Assembly (NCBI GenBank): GCA_020852075.1
Contig: JADZBN010000176.1
Span: 1-34,989, forward strand
Direction: 5' to 3'
Length of the DNA: 34,989 bases
Source of the DNA: Bacteroidia bacterium
GTDB taxonomy: Bacteria > Bacteroidota > Bacteroidia > AKYH767-A > 2013-40CM-41-45
Below are positions 19,921 through 27,889 of the stretch, in pieces. The notes under the pieces are model-generated. The model was not told the origin of the DNA and made no database searches. It saw only the letters and a list, made by a program, of their open reading frames with translations. The translations under genes were made by a program, and so were the position numbers. Numbering within the stretch: the stretch's first letter is position 1; each line of letters begins with the position of its first letter.

Positions 19921-19928
19921 TACCTTTG
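19921..19928 (+). promoter_or_regulatory. Candidate -7 element upstream of the Nfu-type gene
   Basis: TACCTTTG (TAnnTTTG), with TTTA about 19 nt upstream; ATG at 19947. Confidence 0.45.
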
Positions 19929-19946
19929 GGCTGAAATACGAACGTT

Positions 19947-20531
19947 ATGTCTGAGCCCAGGATCATTCAGGTTTACGCCGAATCCACGCCCAACCCCGCA
20001 TCCATGAAATTTGTTCTCAATACCAGCCTGCTCCGGGAAGGCAGTGTAGAATATAAAAATCCTTCCGAAACTGCACATGCACCACTCGCCAGAAAACTCT
20101 TTGGATTCAGCGGTATCACAGGCGTGTTTATCACGGCCAACTATATCACCCTGACCAAAGCAGAAGGTATTGACTGGTATGAGATTATGGGAATCATGAG
20201 AACCTGCATAAAATCCTACGTGGAATCCGGTGAACCCATATTTACCGGGCCCCGGGAACAGGCTTCTGATCCTGAAATCGGGAGAACACACTCCGCATCC
20301 GCAATGGAAAGCAAAATAATCGAAACCCTGGATGAATATGTCAGACCTGCCGTTGAAATGGATGGCGGTGCAATTATTTTTAAATCTTTTGATAATGGTG
20401 TGGTCACCCTCATCATGAAAGGCGCCTGCAATGGTTGCCCGAGCAGTTCCATTACATTAAAATCAGGAATTGAAAATCTGTTAAAAAGACTGGTTCCGGG
20501 CGTAACCGAAGTAGTGGCAGAAACTGTTTAA
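19947..20531 (+). CDS. NifU-family Fe-S cluster scaffold/carrier (Nfu N-terminal plus NifU C-terminal domain)
   Basis: YAESTPNPASMKFVLN (Nfu N-terminal domain), VRPAVEMDGGAIIFKSFDNGVVTLIMKGACNGCPSSSITLKSGIENLL (CxxC NifU-like domain). Confidence 0.93.
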   Translation: MSEPRIIQVYAESTPNPASMKFVLNTSLLREGSVEYKNPSETAHAPLARKLFGFSGITGVFITANYITLTKAEGIDWYEIMGIMRTCIKSYVESGEPIFTGPREQASDPEIGRTHSASAMESKIIETLDEYVRPAVEMDGGAIIFKSFDNGVVTLIMKGACNGCPSSSITLKSGIENLLKRLVPGVTEVVAETV

Positions 20532-21079
20532 TCAGGTTTAAACAAAAATATCGCAAGCCTGCGGTACCATACATCCTTAGCCGTGTGTTCTGTCTGCCAG
20601 AGTTCTGAAAAACTGACACGCGGTAATTGAATAGTGGTGTTCGGAAGTTCTATCATTTCATCCTTCCTGTTTCGGTTACGGAGCCTGGCCAGGGTAATAT
20701 GCGGAACCGGATCCCTTTCTATTGGATGTATTGTCATATAGGATGTACATATTTCTTTACATCCTGAATGCAGTGTGGAAAAAATTTCTGATTTCTCAAA
20801 CCTGGTCCAGATCATGGATGGGCGATGCGGATTTCCGGCATAGGAGAAATCCGAAAAGTTCAATGTAAAAGGTGCTACATTCCTGAAATACCCCGTGAGA
20901 AGTCTGATGATTTCAGGTATGGACACCTCACCAACTTCTCCGATAAAGAAAAGGGTAATGTGAAAATTTTCCTGCGGAGTTTTTCTTAATCCCGCGAATA
21001 CAGGCAGGGATTGCTGCACATTATATATTTCCCTGCGAATGGAATCTGAAACCGGTATGGCAACAAATATTCTCTTCAT
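20528..21079 (-). CDS. thpR: RNA 2',3'-cyclic phosphodiesterase (2H phosphoesterase)
   Basis: KRIFVAIPVSDSIRREI; two HxT-type motifs (FHITLFFIGEV and PHITLARLRN). Confidence 0.88.
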   Translation of the reverse strand: MKRIFVAIPVSDSIRREIYNVQQSLPVFAGLRKTPQENFHITLFFIGEVGEVSIPEIIRLLTGYFRNVAPFTLNFSDFSYAGNPHRPSMIWTRFEKSEIFSTLHSGCKEICTSYMTIHPIERDPVPHITLARLRNRNRKDEMIELPNTTIQLPRVSFSELWQTEHTAKDVWYRRLAIFLFKPD

Positions 21080-21099
21080 TCTCTGCCTGCCGGGTCAGG

Positions 21100-22338
21100 T
21101 CAAAGTCCGATTACTGCCTGCACCGGGTCCTTTCCTCCTGAAAGCATCCGTGCAGGATCTTCAAGCAGTTGCTTCACCCTGACCAGAAAACTGACCGATT
21201 CACGGCCATCAATAATCCGGTGGTCGTACGATAGTGCCACATACATTACCGGCCTGATTTCAACCAGGCCATTTATGGCTACCGGGCGTTCTACAATATT
21301 ATGCATTCCCAGAATTGCACTCTGAGGCGGATTAATAATCGGTGTGGATAACATGGAACCAAAAACACCTCCGTTGGTAATGGTAAACGTACCCCCTGTC
21401 ATTTCATCTATGCTGAGTCTTCCTTCACGTGCCTTTCCCGCCAACTCAAGAATCCTGCTTTCAATTTCAGCAAAACCCATGGACTCCGCATTTTGCAGTA
21501 CCGGAACCATTAATCCTTTGGGTGCAGATACTGCAATGCCAATATCACAGTAATCGTGGTAAATGATATCCTTACCGTCAATCATGGCATTCACTGCGGG
21601 GAACTCCATCAGTGCTTCGCAAACAGCTCTGGTAAAGAATGACATGAAACCCAGGCTTACCCCGTATTTTTCACGAAAAGTATCTTTAAATCTCTTCCTT
21701 GTTGAAATAATTGCACTCATGTCCACCTCATTAAATGTGGTGAGCATTGCCGTCTCCTGTTTTACCGAAACAAGCCTCTCTGCAACTTTCTTCCTCAGCA
21801 TACTCATGGGTTCCCTGCGTTCCTTTCTTTCCCCTTTGTAGGTTGGGGCCGATACAGGGCTGGCTGTTACAGCCCCTGAAGAAGCTGACAGTACATCTCC
21901 CTTGGTAATTCTTCCTCCTCTTCCTGTGGCGGTAATTTTATCCGCGCTTATATTTTTTTCCCGCATAAGTTTTTCAGCCGCTACGGAGGGTATTCCGCCG
22001 GCATAACCTGCGGGTGCTGCCGGACCTGGCCTCTTATCTGCTTTTATTTCCTCAGGCTTCACCCCGGATGTTTTAACCGCAGGAGAAGCCGGTTGACTGA
22101 CGGAAGTATCAATGGTACATACTGTCTTTCCTACTTCAATGGTTTCGCCGTCTTTTACCAATATCTTTAACCTGCCGCTTTCCTCAGCATTCAGGGTAAG
22201 GGTAGCCTTGTCCGAATCAATTTCACAGAGTTCTTCATCCTTCTCAACGAAGTCACCGTCTTTCCTGATCCACCGGGCTATCTGCACTTCCGTTATGGAT
22301 TCACCCGGGCTGGGAACTTTCATTTCAATAATGGCCAT
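21100..22338 (-). CDS. odhB: Dihydrolipoyllysine-residue succinyltransferase (2-oxoglutarate dehydrogenase E2)
   Basis: Lipoyl domain with [19 protein letters not shown]3-binding [13 protein letters not shown]...[12 protein letters not shown]; catalytic [30 protein letters not shown]. Confidence 0.96.
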   Translation of the reverse strand: MAIIEMKVPSPGESITEVQIARWIRKDGDFVEKDEELCEIDSDKATLTLNAEESGRLKILVKDGETIEVGKTVCTIDTSVSQPASPAVKTSGVKPEEIKADKRPGPAAPAGYAGGIPSVAAEKLMREKNISADKITATGRGGRITKGDVLSASSGAVTASPVSAPTYKGERKERREPMSMLRKKVAERLVSVKQETAMLTTFNEVDMSAIISTRKRFKDTFREKYGVSLGFMSFFTRAVCEALMEFPAVNAMIDGKDIIYHDYCDIGIAVSAPKGLMVPVLQNAESMGFAEIESRILELAGKAREGRLSIDEMTGGTFTITNGGVFGSMLSTPIINPPQSAILGMHNIVERPVAINGLVEIRPVMYVALSYDHRIIDGRESVSFLVRVKQLLEDPARMLSGGKDPVQAVIGL

Positions 22339-22365
22339 GGTATTCGGTTTTTCGGGTTAATAATG

Positions 22366-25107
22366 TCAGTTATGTACGGGTTGCCTGCTGAATGCACGTG
22401 AAAGTAATTCTTTTTGTTCACGGTCATGGGCCTTATGTGATCCCGTCGCAGGGCTGGCACTTTCCTCCCTGGCAATCACCTGAAATCCGGTTTTCTCCGA
22501 AACACGCACCATGTATGACCAGGCCCCCATATTCAGCGGTTCTTCCTGAAACCATATCCAGTCAGTGGCATTTTTGTACTTCGCCTTAAGCTTGTCGAGT
22601 GCTTTTTCAGGAAACGGATATAATTGCTCAAAACGAATGATGGCAACATCTCCCGCCTGCTCCTTTTCTTTCCGTTCAAGCAATTCATAATATACTTTCC
22701 CGGAACAGGCAACCACACGATTCACCGAATCCGGATTGGCATCCGGATCATCCATCAGTTCAATAAACTTCCCTTTCTCAAAATCCGATAATTGGGAAAT
22801 ACACCGTGGATGCCTTAGCAGACTTTTCGGAGTAAATACCACAAGTGGCTTACGGAATGGTCTCAGCATCTGCCTTCTCAGGGCATGGAAGTAATTTGCC
22901 GGTGTGGTACAATTTATCACCTGCATATTCAGCTCCGCACAGAGTTGCAGGAACCGTTCCATGCGCGCACTGGAATGTTCCGATCCCTGTCCTTCAAAAC
23001 CATGTGGTAACAAAAGTACCAGACCGTTCATACGGTTCCATTTATCTTCCGCACTGCTGATGAACTGGTCAATGATAATCTGACCACCGTTCATAAAATC
23101 TCCAAACTGGGCTTCCCAGATTACCAGTGAATTAGGACTTGACAAGGCATACCCATATTCAAATCCAAGCACTGCATACTCTGACAGCAGTGAATTATAA
23201 ATCATAAACGGTGCCTGTTGCCCGCCGATATGATTCAACGGTACAATCTGCTCGTCCGAGTCCTCCACACGGATCACTGCATGACGCTGGGAAAACGTTC
23301 CGCGTTCGACATCCTGTCCGCTGAACCGAACCGGGAAATTTTCTCGTAAGAGTGTACCGAATGCAAGCAATTCTGCCAGAGGCCAGTCGGTTTTTCCCGA
23401 TTCCAGCATCTTTCTTCGTTCATCAAACAACCTTATGGTTTTTCCAAAAAAGGATTTATGTTCCGGAAGGCTGGTAATGGATTTTCCAACAAGATCCAGG
23501 TATTGCCTGTCAACTCCGGTTGCAGGACTGCTGTCGAAATCTGATTTCCTGGCGGCTCTTAATCCTTTCCAGCTTCCTTCCAGAAACGGTGATACTTTCT
23601 TTTGCTTCACCTGCTTTGCTTCATCCAGACTAACTTCCAGCATGCTTTTGAAGGATTTCTCCATTTCTCTGGCAAGGTTTGCCTCCACCTCGCCCTGTAA
23701 CAAAAGCTTTTCATTATAAATTTCCCTCGGATTCGGGTGTGTGGCAATGGCTTTGTATAAAAGAGGCTGGGTAAACCTGGGTTCATCGCCTTCATTATGG
23801 CCATACTTTCTGTATCCGAGAATATCTATGAAAACATCTTTGTGGAATTTCTGACGGTACTCCATGGCCAGTTCAATGGTGTACACCAACGCTTCAACAT
23901 CATCTGCATTAACGTGGAAAACGGGTGACAAGGTAACCTTGGCCACATCCGTGCAATAGGTGCTCGACCTGCCATCAATATAGTTGGTGGTAAACCCAAC
24001 CTGATTATTCACCACCAGGTGAATGGTCCCCCCTGTCCTGAATCCCCTGAGCAGTGACATCTGAATGACCTCATACACCACTCCCTGAGCGGCTATGGCG
24101 GCATCACCATGTATCAGGATGGGTGAGATCTGATTTTCATTGCCTCCCGGTGTGTTATCAATCTTCGAACGGACCATGCCCTGTACAACAGCATCCACCG
24201 CCTCCAGGTGTGAGGGATTGGGTGCTACACTCAGGTGAATATCTTTCCCTGATTCTGTTTTAACATCACCGGAATAACCAAGATGATATTTCACATCACC
24301 CGAAAATCCCAATTCATCATATTCCAGGCCTTCAAACTCCGTGAATATTTCCTCGTAGGTTTTACCCAGGATGTTTGCCAGCACATTCAGCCTGCCGCGA
24401 TGGGACATACCAATTACAAATTCCTTAATCCCCGATTCAGCACCTGAATTAATAACGGCATCAAGTGCGGGAATCAGAGTTTCACAGCCTTCCAGGGAAA
24501 ATCGTTTCTGACCGATAAATTTGGTATGTAGAAAAGTTTCAAAAGCCACCGCCTCATTGAGCTTACTCAGAATCCGTCTTTTTTTCTCAATGGGAAAATC
24601 AGGTGTGTTTTTCCTGCTTTCCATTTTCTTTTCCAGCCAATCCACAATTTCAGGAGTGCGGATGTATTTGTATTCGGCTCCGATGGAGGTGCAATAGGTC
24701 TGTTCCAGATGGGAAATAATGGCCTGCAATGGTGCAGGGCCAATACCAATCAGCCTGCCGGATTGGAATACCTGACTCAGGTCGGTTGGTTCGAGTCCGA
24801 AATTTTCAATGGCCAGGGTAGGCGAGGATTTTCTCCTTTCCCGTACCGGGTTGGTATGGGTAAAGAGGTGCCCACGGGTACGGTAACCGTTTATCAGATT
24901 GATAACATTAAATTCTTTCTGGAAATTTTCCGGTATTATACCGCCGTCTTTTTCATGTATTGATGGAAACCTCGTACGGGAAAAATCAAATCCTTCAAAA
25001 AAATCCTTCCAGCTTTCATCCACAGAAGACGGATCCTGCAGGAACTGGCGGTACAATGCTTCTATCTCACCGGGATCTGCATTTCCCAGATAGGAAAATT
25101 TATCCAT
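22366..25107 (-). CDS. sucA: 2-oxoglutarate dehydrogenase E1 component
   Basis: MDKFSYLGNADPGEIEALYRQFLQDPSSVDESWKDFFEGFDF; EFVIGMSHRGRLNVLANILGK; HGDAAIAAQGVVYE; GYRKYGHNEGDEPRFTQP. ATG at 25107 preferred over the TTG start at 25134. Confidence 0.96.
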   Translation of the reverse strand: MDKFSYLGNADPGEIEALYRQFLQDPSSVDESWKDFFEGFDFSRTRFPSIHEKDGGIIPENFQKEFNVINLINGYRTRGHLFTHTNPVRERRKSSPTLAIENFGLEPTDLSQVFQSGRLIGIGPAPLQAIISHLEQTYCTSIGAEYKYIRTPEIVDWLEKKMESRKNTPDFPIEKKRRILSKLNEAVAFETFLHTKFIGQKRFSLEGCETLIPALDAVINSGAESGIKEFVIGMSHRGRLNVLANILGKTYEEIFTEFEGLEYDELGFSGDVKYHLGYSGDVKTESGKDIHLSVAPNPSHLEAVDAVVQGMVRSKIDNTPGGNENQISPILIHGDAAIAAQGVVYEVIQMSLLRGFRTGGTIHLVVNNQVGFTTNYIDGRSSTYCTDVAKVTLSPVFHVNADDVEALVYTIELAMEYRQKFHKDVFIDILGYRKYGHNEGDEPRFTQPLLYKAIATHPNPREIYNEKLLLQGEVEANLAREMEKSFKSMLEVSLDEAKQVKQKKVSPFLEGSWKGLRAARKSDFDSSPATGVDRQYLDLVGKSITSLPEHKSFFGKTIRLFDERRKMLESGKTDWPLAELLAFGTLLRENFPVRFSGQDVERGTFSQRHAVIRVEDSDEQIVPLNHIGGQQAPFMIYNSLLSEYAVLGFEYGYALSSPNSLVIWEAQFGDFMNGGQIIIDQFISSAEDKWNRMNGLVLLLPHGFEGQGSEHSSARMERFLQLCAELNMQVINCTTPANYFHALRRQMLRPFRKPLVVFTPKSLLRHPRCISQLSDFEKGKFIELMDDPDANPDSVNRVVACSGKVYYELLERKEKEQAGDVAIIRFEQLYPFPEKALDKLKAKYKNATDWIWFQEEPLNMGAWSYMVRVSEKTGFQVIAREESASPATGSHKAHDREQKELLSRAFSRQPVHN

Positions 25108-25131
25108 AATATGTATAAAGTAAGACTGCCT

Positions 25132-25139
25132 CAAAGGTA
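25132..25139 (-). promoter_or_regulatory. Candidate -7 element for sucA
   Basis: Minus strand TACCTTTG (TAnnTTTG), about 24 nt upstream of the preferred ATG at 25107. No clear -33. Confidence 0.4.
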
Positions 25140-25432
25140 CGGTTTTACCTCCTGCTAATCCATGCGTTGGATATTCCCGATATTCCGGCTGAATTTGAAC
25201 AATTACTGCTTCAACTCGGATTTTCTATTCAGGAAAATGAGTTGGAACTTCCCGGAGCTATGGATTAAACCGGTAACTCATCCTGTTTGAGAAAATTAAC
25301 CGGTATAGCATCCCGGCATTTACTATAAAACTAAGGGTTGGAAATAATACAGGATTTCGAAAAGCGGGTATCTCAGGAAAGCCGTCCCAAGAGGGGATCG
25401 CACGATAATGGCCCGCCGCAGAACATGCAATC

Positions 25433-26410
25433 TCAATCTCCCAGGATCCAGGAAAACATCAGCGGTGCAACGATCGAAGCATCACTCTCGACAATAAACT
25501 TGGGAGTGTCAATTCCAAGTTTCCCCCAGGTGATTTTTTCATTCGGCACCGCGCCTGAATAGGATCCATAACTGGTTGTGGAATCACTGATCTGACAGAA
25601 ATATGACCAGAAGGGGACATCGTGCCATTCCAGGTCCTGATACATCATCGGCACCACACAAATCGGAAAGTCACCTGCAATTCCGCCCCCGATCTGGAAA
25701 AAACCAATGCCTTTCCCTGAACTGTTCTTCCGGTACCAGTCCGAAAGCCATGCCATATACTCAATCCCGCTTTTCATGGTGGAGGCTTTCAGTTCATCTT
25801 TGATTACATAACTGGCAAAAATATTTCCCATGGTCGAATCTTCCCATCCCGGGACTACGATGGGCAGGTTCTTTTGTGCCGCCGCCAGCATCCAGGAATT
25901 CTTCGGATCAATTTCATAATAGGATTCCAGTTCACCGGACATCAGGACTTTATACATATATTCATGCGGAAAGAACCTCTCCCCTTTCCCCTCAGCATCC
26001 TTCCAAACCTTATGAATATGCTTTTGCAGTCTTCTGAATGCCTCCTCTTCAGGAATGCAGGTGTCAGTGACCCGGTTAAAGTGATTTTCCAGCAGATTCC
26101 ACTCTTCCTGCGGACTGAGGTCCCTGTAGTGTGGAACTCTTTTGTAGTGATTATGTGCCACCAGATTCATTATATCCTCCTCCAGGTTGGCGCCCGTACA
26201 GGAAATGATCTGAACTTTATCTCGCCGGATCATTTCAGCAAGGGAAATGCCTAATTCCGCCGTACTCATGGCACCGGCAAGTGTCACCATCATCTTACCG
26301 CCTTCTTCCAGATGCTTTTCATACGCTTTGGCAGCATCCATCATGGCCGCAGCATTAAAATGGAGGTAATGCTTCTCCATAAATGCCGATACAGGTCCTT
26401 TTTTCATCAT
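25433..26410 (-). CDS. Deoxyhypusine synthase-like protein
   Basis: MMVTLAGAMSTAELGISLAEMIRRDKVQIISCTGANLEEDIMNLVAH...PIVVPGWEDSTMGNIFASY...IGGGIAGDFPICVVPMM...SGAVPNEKITWGKLGIDTPKFIVESDASIVAPL; the WGK region corresponds to the catalytic Lys region of DHS. Confidence 0.93.
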   Translation of the reverse strand: MMKKGPVSAFMEKHYLHFNAAAMMDAAKAYEKHLEEGGKMMVTLAGAMSTAELGISLAEMIRRDKVQIISCTGANLEEDIMNLVAHNHYKRVPHYRDLSPQEEWNLLENHFNRVTDTCIPEEEAFRRLQKHIHKVWKDAEGKGERFFPHEYMYKVLMSGELESYYEIDPKNSWMLAAAQKNLPIVVPGWEDSTMGNIFASYVIKDELKASTMKSGIEYMAWLSDWYRKNSSGKGIGFFQIGGGIAGDFPICVVPMMYQDLEWHDVPFWSYFCQISDSTTSYGSYSGAVPNEKITWGKLGIDTPKFIVESDASIVAPLMFSWILGD

Positions 26411-26496
26411 GTTATTTGTTGGGAAGGCGAATATAAAAAATCCTCAGGCTCAGGGGAAATAGCTGCCGGGGATCAGGACGTAACAGAAATTCTTGT

Positions 26497-27549
26497 TTAC
26501 TTAATTTTCCTCAGCAGTTCAATGTAGGTCGGAAAATGGTCGCTGTATCCTCCGGCATAATTATCAAAATCATAGGTTCGCTTGGGATACCCTTTATACC
26601 TCCCTGAAGTCTGAGTCATCCAGGGCCTTGAAAAGATTTTTGCGTCCTGGAAAAAAAATCCCTGCTGCTTTTTATCCAGCCAGCCCGAAGATACCATGAT
26701 CTGATCAAACAGGTTCCAACTGTCGTTGTATGCAAGCGTACCGATTCCTTCCTTATACATGTTCACCCAGGGATTGTACATCCCTCCTCTTTTCACCTGG
26801 TCCTTTTCTCCCTTAGCACCAATAACCACAGAAACACTCGGACTTGTGGGGTCGTCGTTCAGGTCACCCATCAGGATGATCTTGGCGTCCGGATTCATTG
26901 TAGTGATGGAGTCTATTTTATGCCGGCAGACAGCGGCGGCCTTTGCGCGAGATGGCGCACTGACCTCTTCTCCTCCCCTCCGGGAGGGCCAGTGACCCAC
27001 CAGAATGTGAATGGGTTCACCCGACAGTTCACCATATACATATAGTACATCCCTTGTATGGTATTCCGATGAATCCGGATTAAAGAGGTGAACCGTCAGT
27101 GGTTCACTGAAAAGGGGCCTGAAATATTTGGGATTATATAAGAGCCCCACATCTATGCCTCTGGCGTCCGGAGAATCATAGTGAACGATATGATAGTTAC
27201 GCGACTGAAGTTTTGGGGTACGTACAAGATCCTTGAGTACATTTTCATTCTCCACCTCTGCACAACCCATCAGGGTCAGCCCCTCAGGCGACATTTCTGT
27301 ACCGATAAGAGAAATTACATCAGACAAATGACTGAGTTTGTCCTTATATACTGTACCGGAGTATTGTTTGGAACCTCCAGGGAGAAACTCTTCATCCAGT
27401 ATCTTTGGATCATCCAGGGTATCAAAAAGGTTTTCAAGATTATAGAATCCGACCACCGCCACCTGATAGGATACCTTTTCCTGGGCCCGGACGGTCAACA
27501 TCTGAATAAAGGGAAGAAGGGCAATCAAAAAAGTCTTTCTCATACTCAT
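26497..27549 (-). CDS. Secreted endonuclease/exonuclease/phosphatase (EEP) family protein
   Basis: Signal peptide MSMRKTFLIALLPFIQMLTVRAQ; VAVVGFYNLENLFD, LMGCAEVENENVL, HILVGHWPSRRGG, IILMGDLNDDPTSPS, GGYSDHFPTYIEL. ATG at 27549 preferred over the track start at 27642. Confidence 0.88.
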   Translation of the reverse strand: MSMRKTFLIALLPFIQMLTVRAQEKVSYQVAVVGFYNLENLFDTLDDPKILDEEFLPGGSKQYSGTVYKDKLSHLSDVISLIGTEMSPEGLTLMGCAEVENENVLKDLVRTPKLQSRNYHIVHYDSPDARGIDVGLLYNPKYFRPLFSEPLTVHLFNPDSSEYHTRDVLYVYGELSGEPIHILVGHWPSRRGGEEVSAPSRAKAAAVCRHKIDSITTMNPDAKIILMGDLNDDPTSPSVSVVIGAKGEKDQVKRGGMYNPWVNMYKEGIGTLAYNDSWNLFDQIMVSSGWLDKKQQGFFFQDAKIFSRPWMTQTSGRYKGYPKRTYDFDNYAGGYSDHFPTYIELLRKIK

Positions 27550-27838
27550 AATAGTAATACCATGAAACCACTGAGGGCAGAAACAATTTCCCCCTAATTC
27601 ATCGGATTTTACCGTATATCGGGGTTTTCGGGCGACAAACATACAAATTCAGACCATGAGGATGCATGAAAATTTCCTAAAAATTCCTGAATTCGAATTA
27701 TTTGAAGGTGTATCACGCGTTCTTTACAGCCACCTGACGTTGGTTGCCGGTTACAGGTTTTGCCTGGCAGGTTGAATGAAAAAACAGAAACCGGTATCTA
27801 ATTCATCATGGGAATCCATAATAAATACCGGATTTTAA

Positions 27839-27865
27839 TAGCTTTGTTCCCCCGTTCAAAACGGG
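27839..27865 (+). promoter_or_regulatory. Candidate -7 element plus 5'UTR hairpin upstream of the TonB-dependent receptor
   Basis: TAGCTTTG at 27839-27846; CCCGTT-CAA-(A)ACGGG-type inverted repeat at 27851-27865; ATG at 27890. Confidence 0.35.
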
Positions 27866-27889
27866 TCGAAAATAATTGCAATATTCTTT

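Noticed and set aside
22366-25134. Extended SucA N-terminus (MRQSYFIHI...) from the TTG at 25134
   Set aside because: The conserved SucA start MDKFSYLGN begins at ATG 25107, and a TACCTTTG -7-like element overlaps the extended start.
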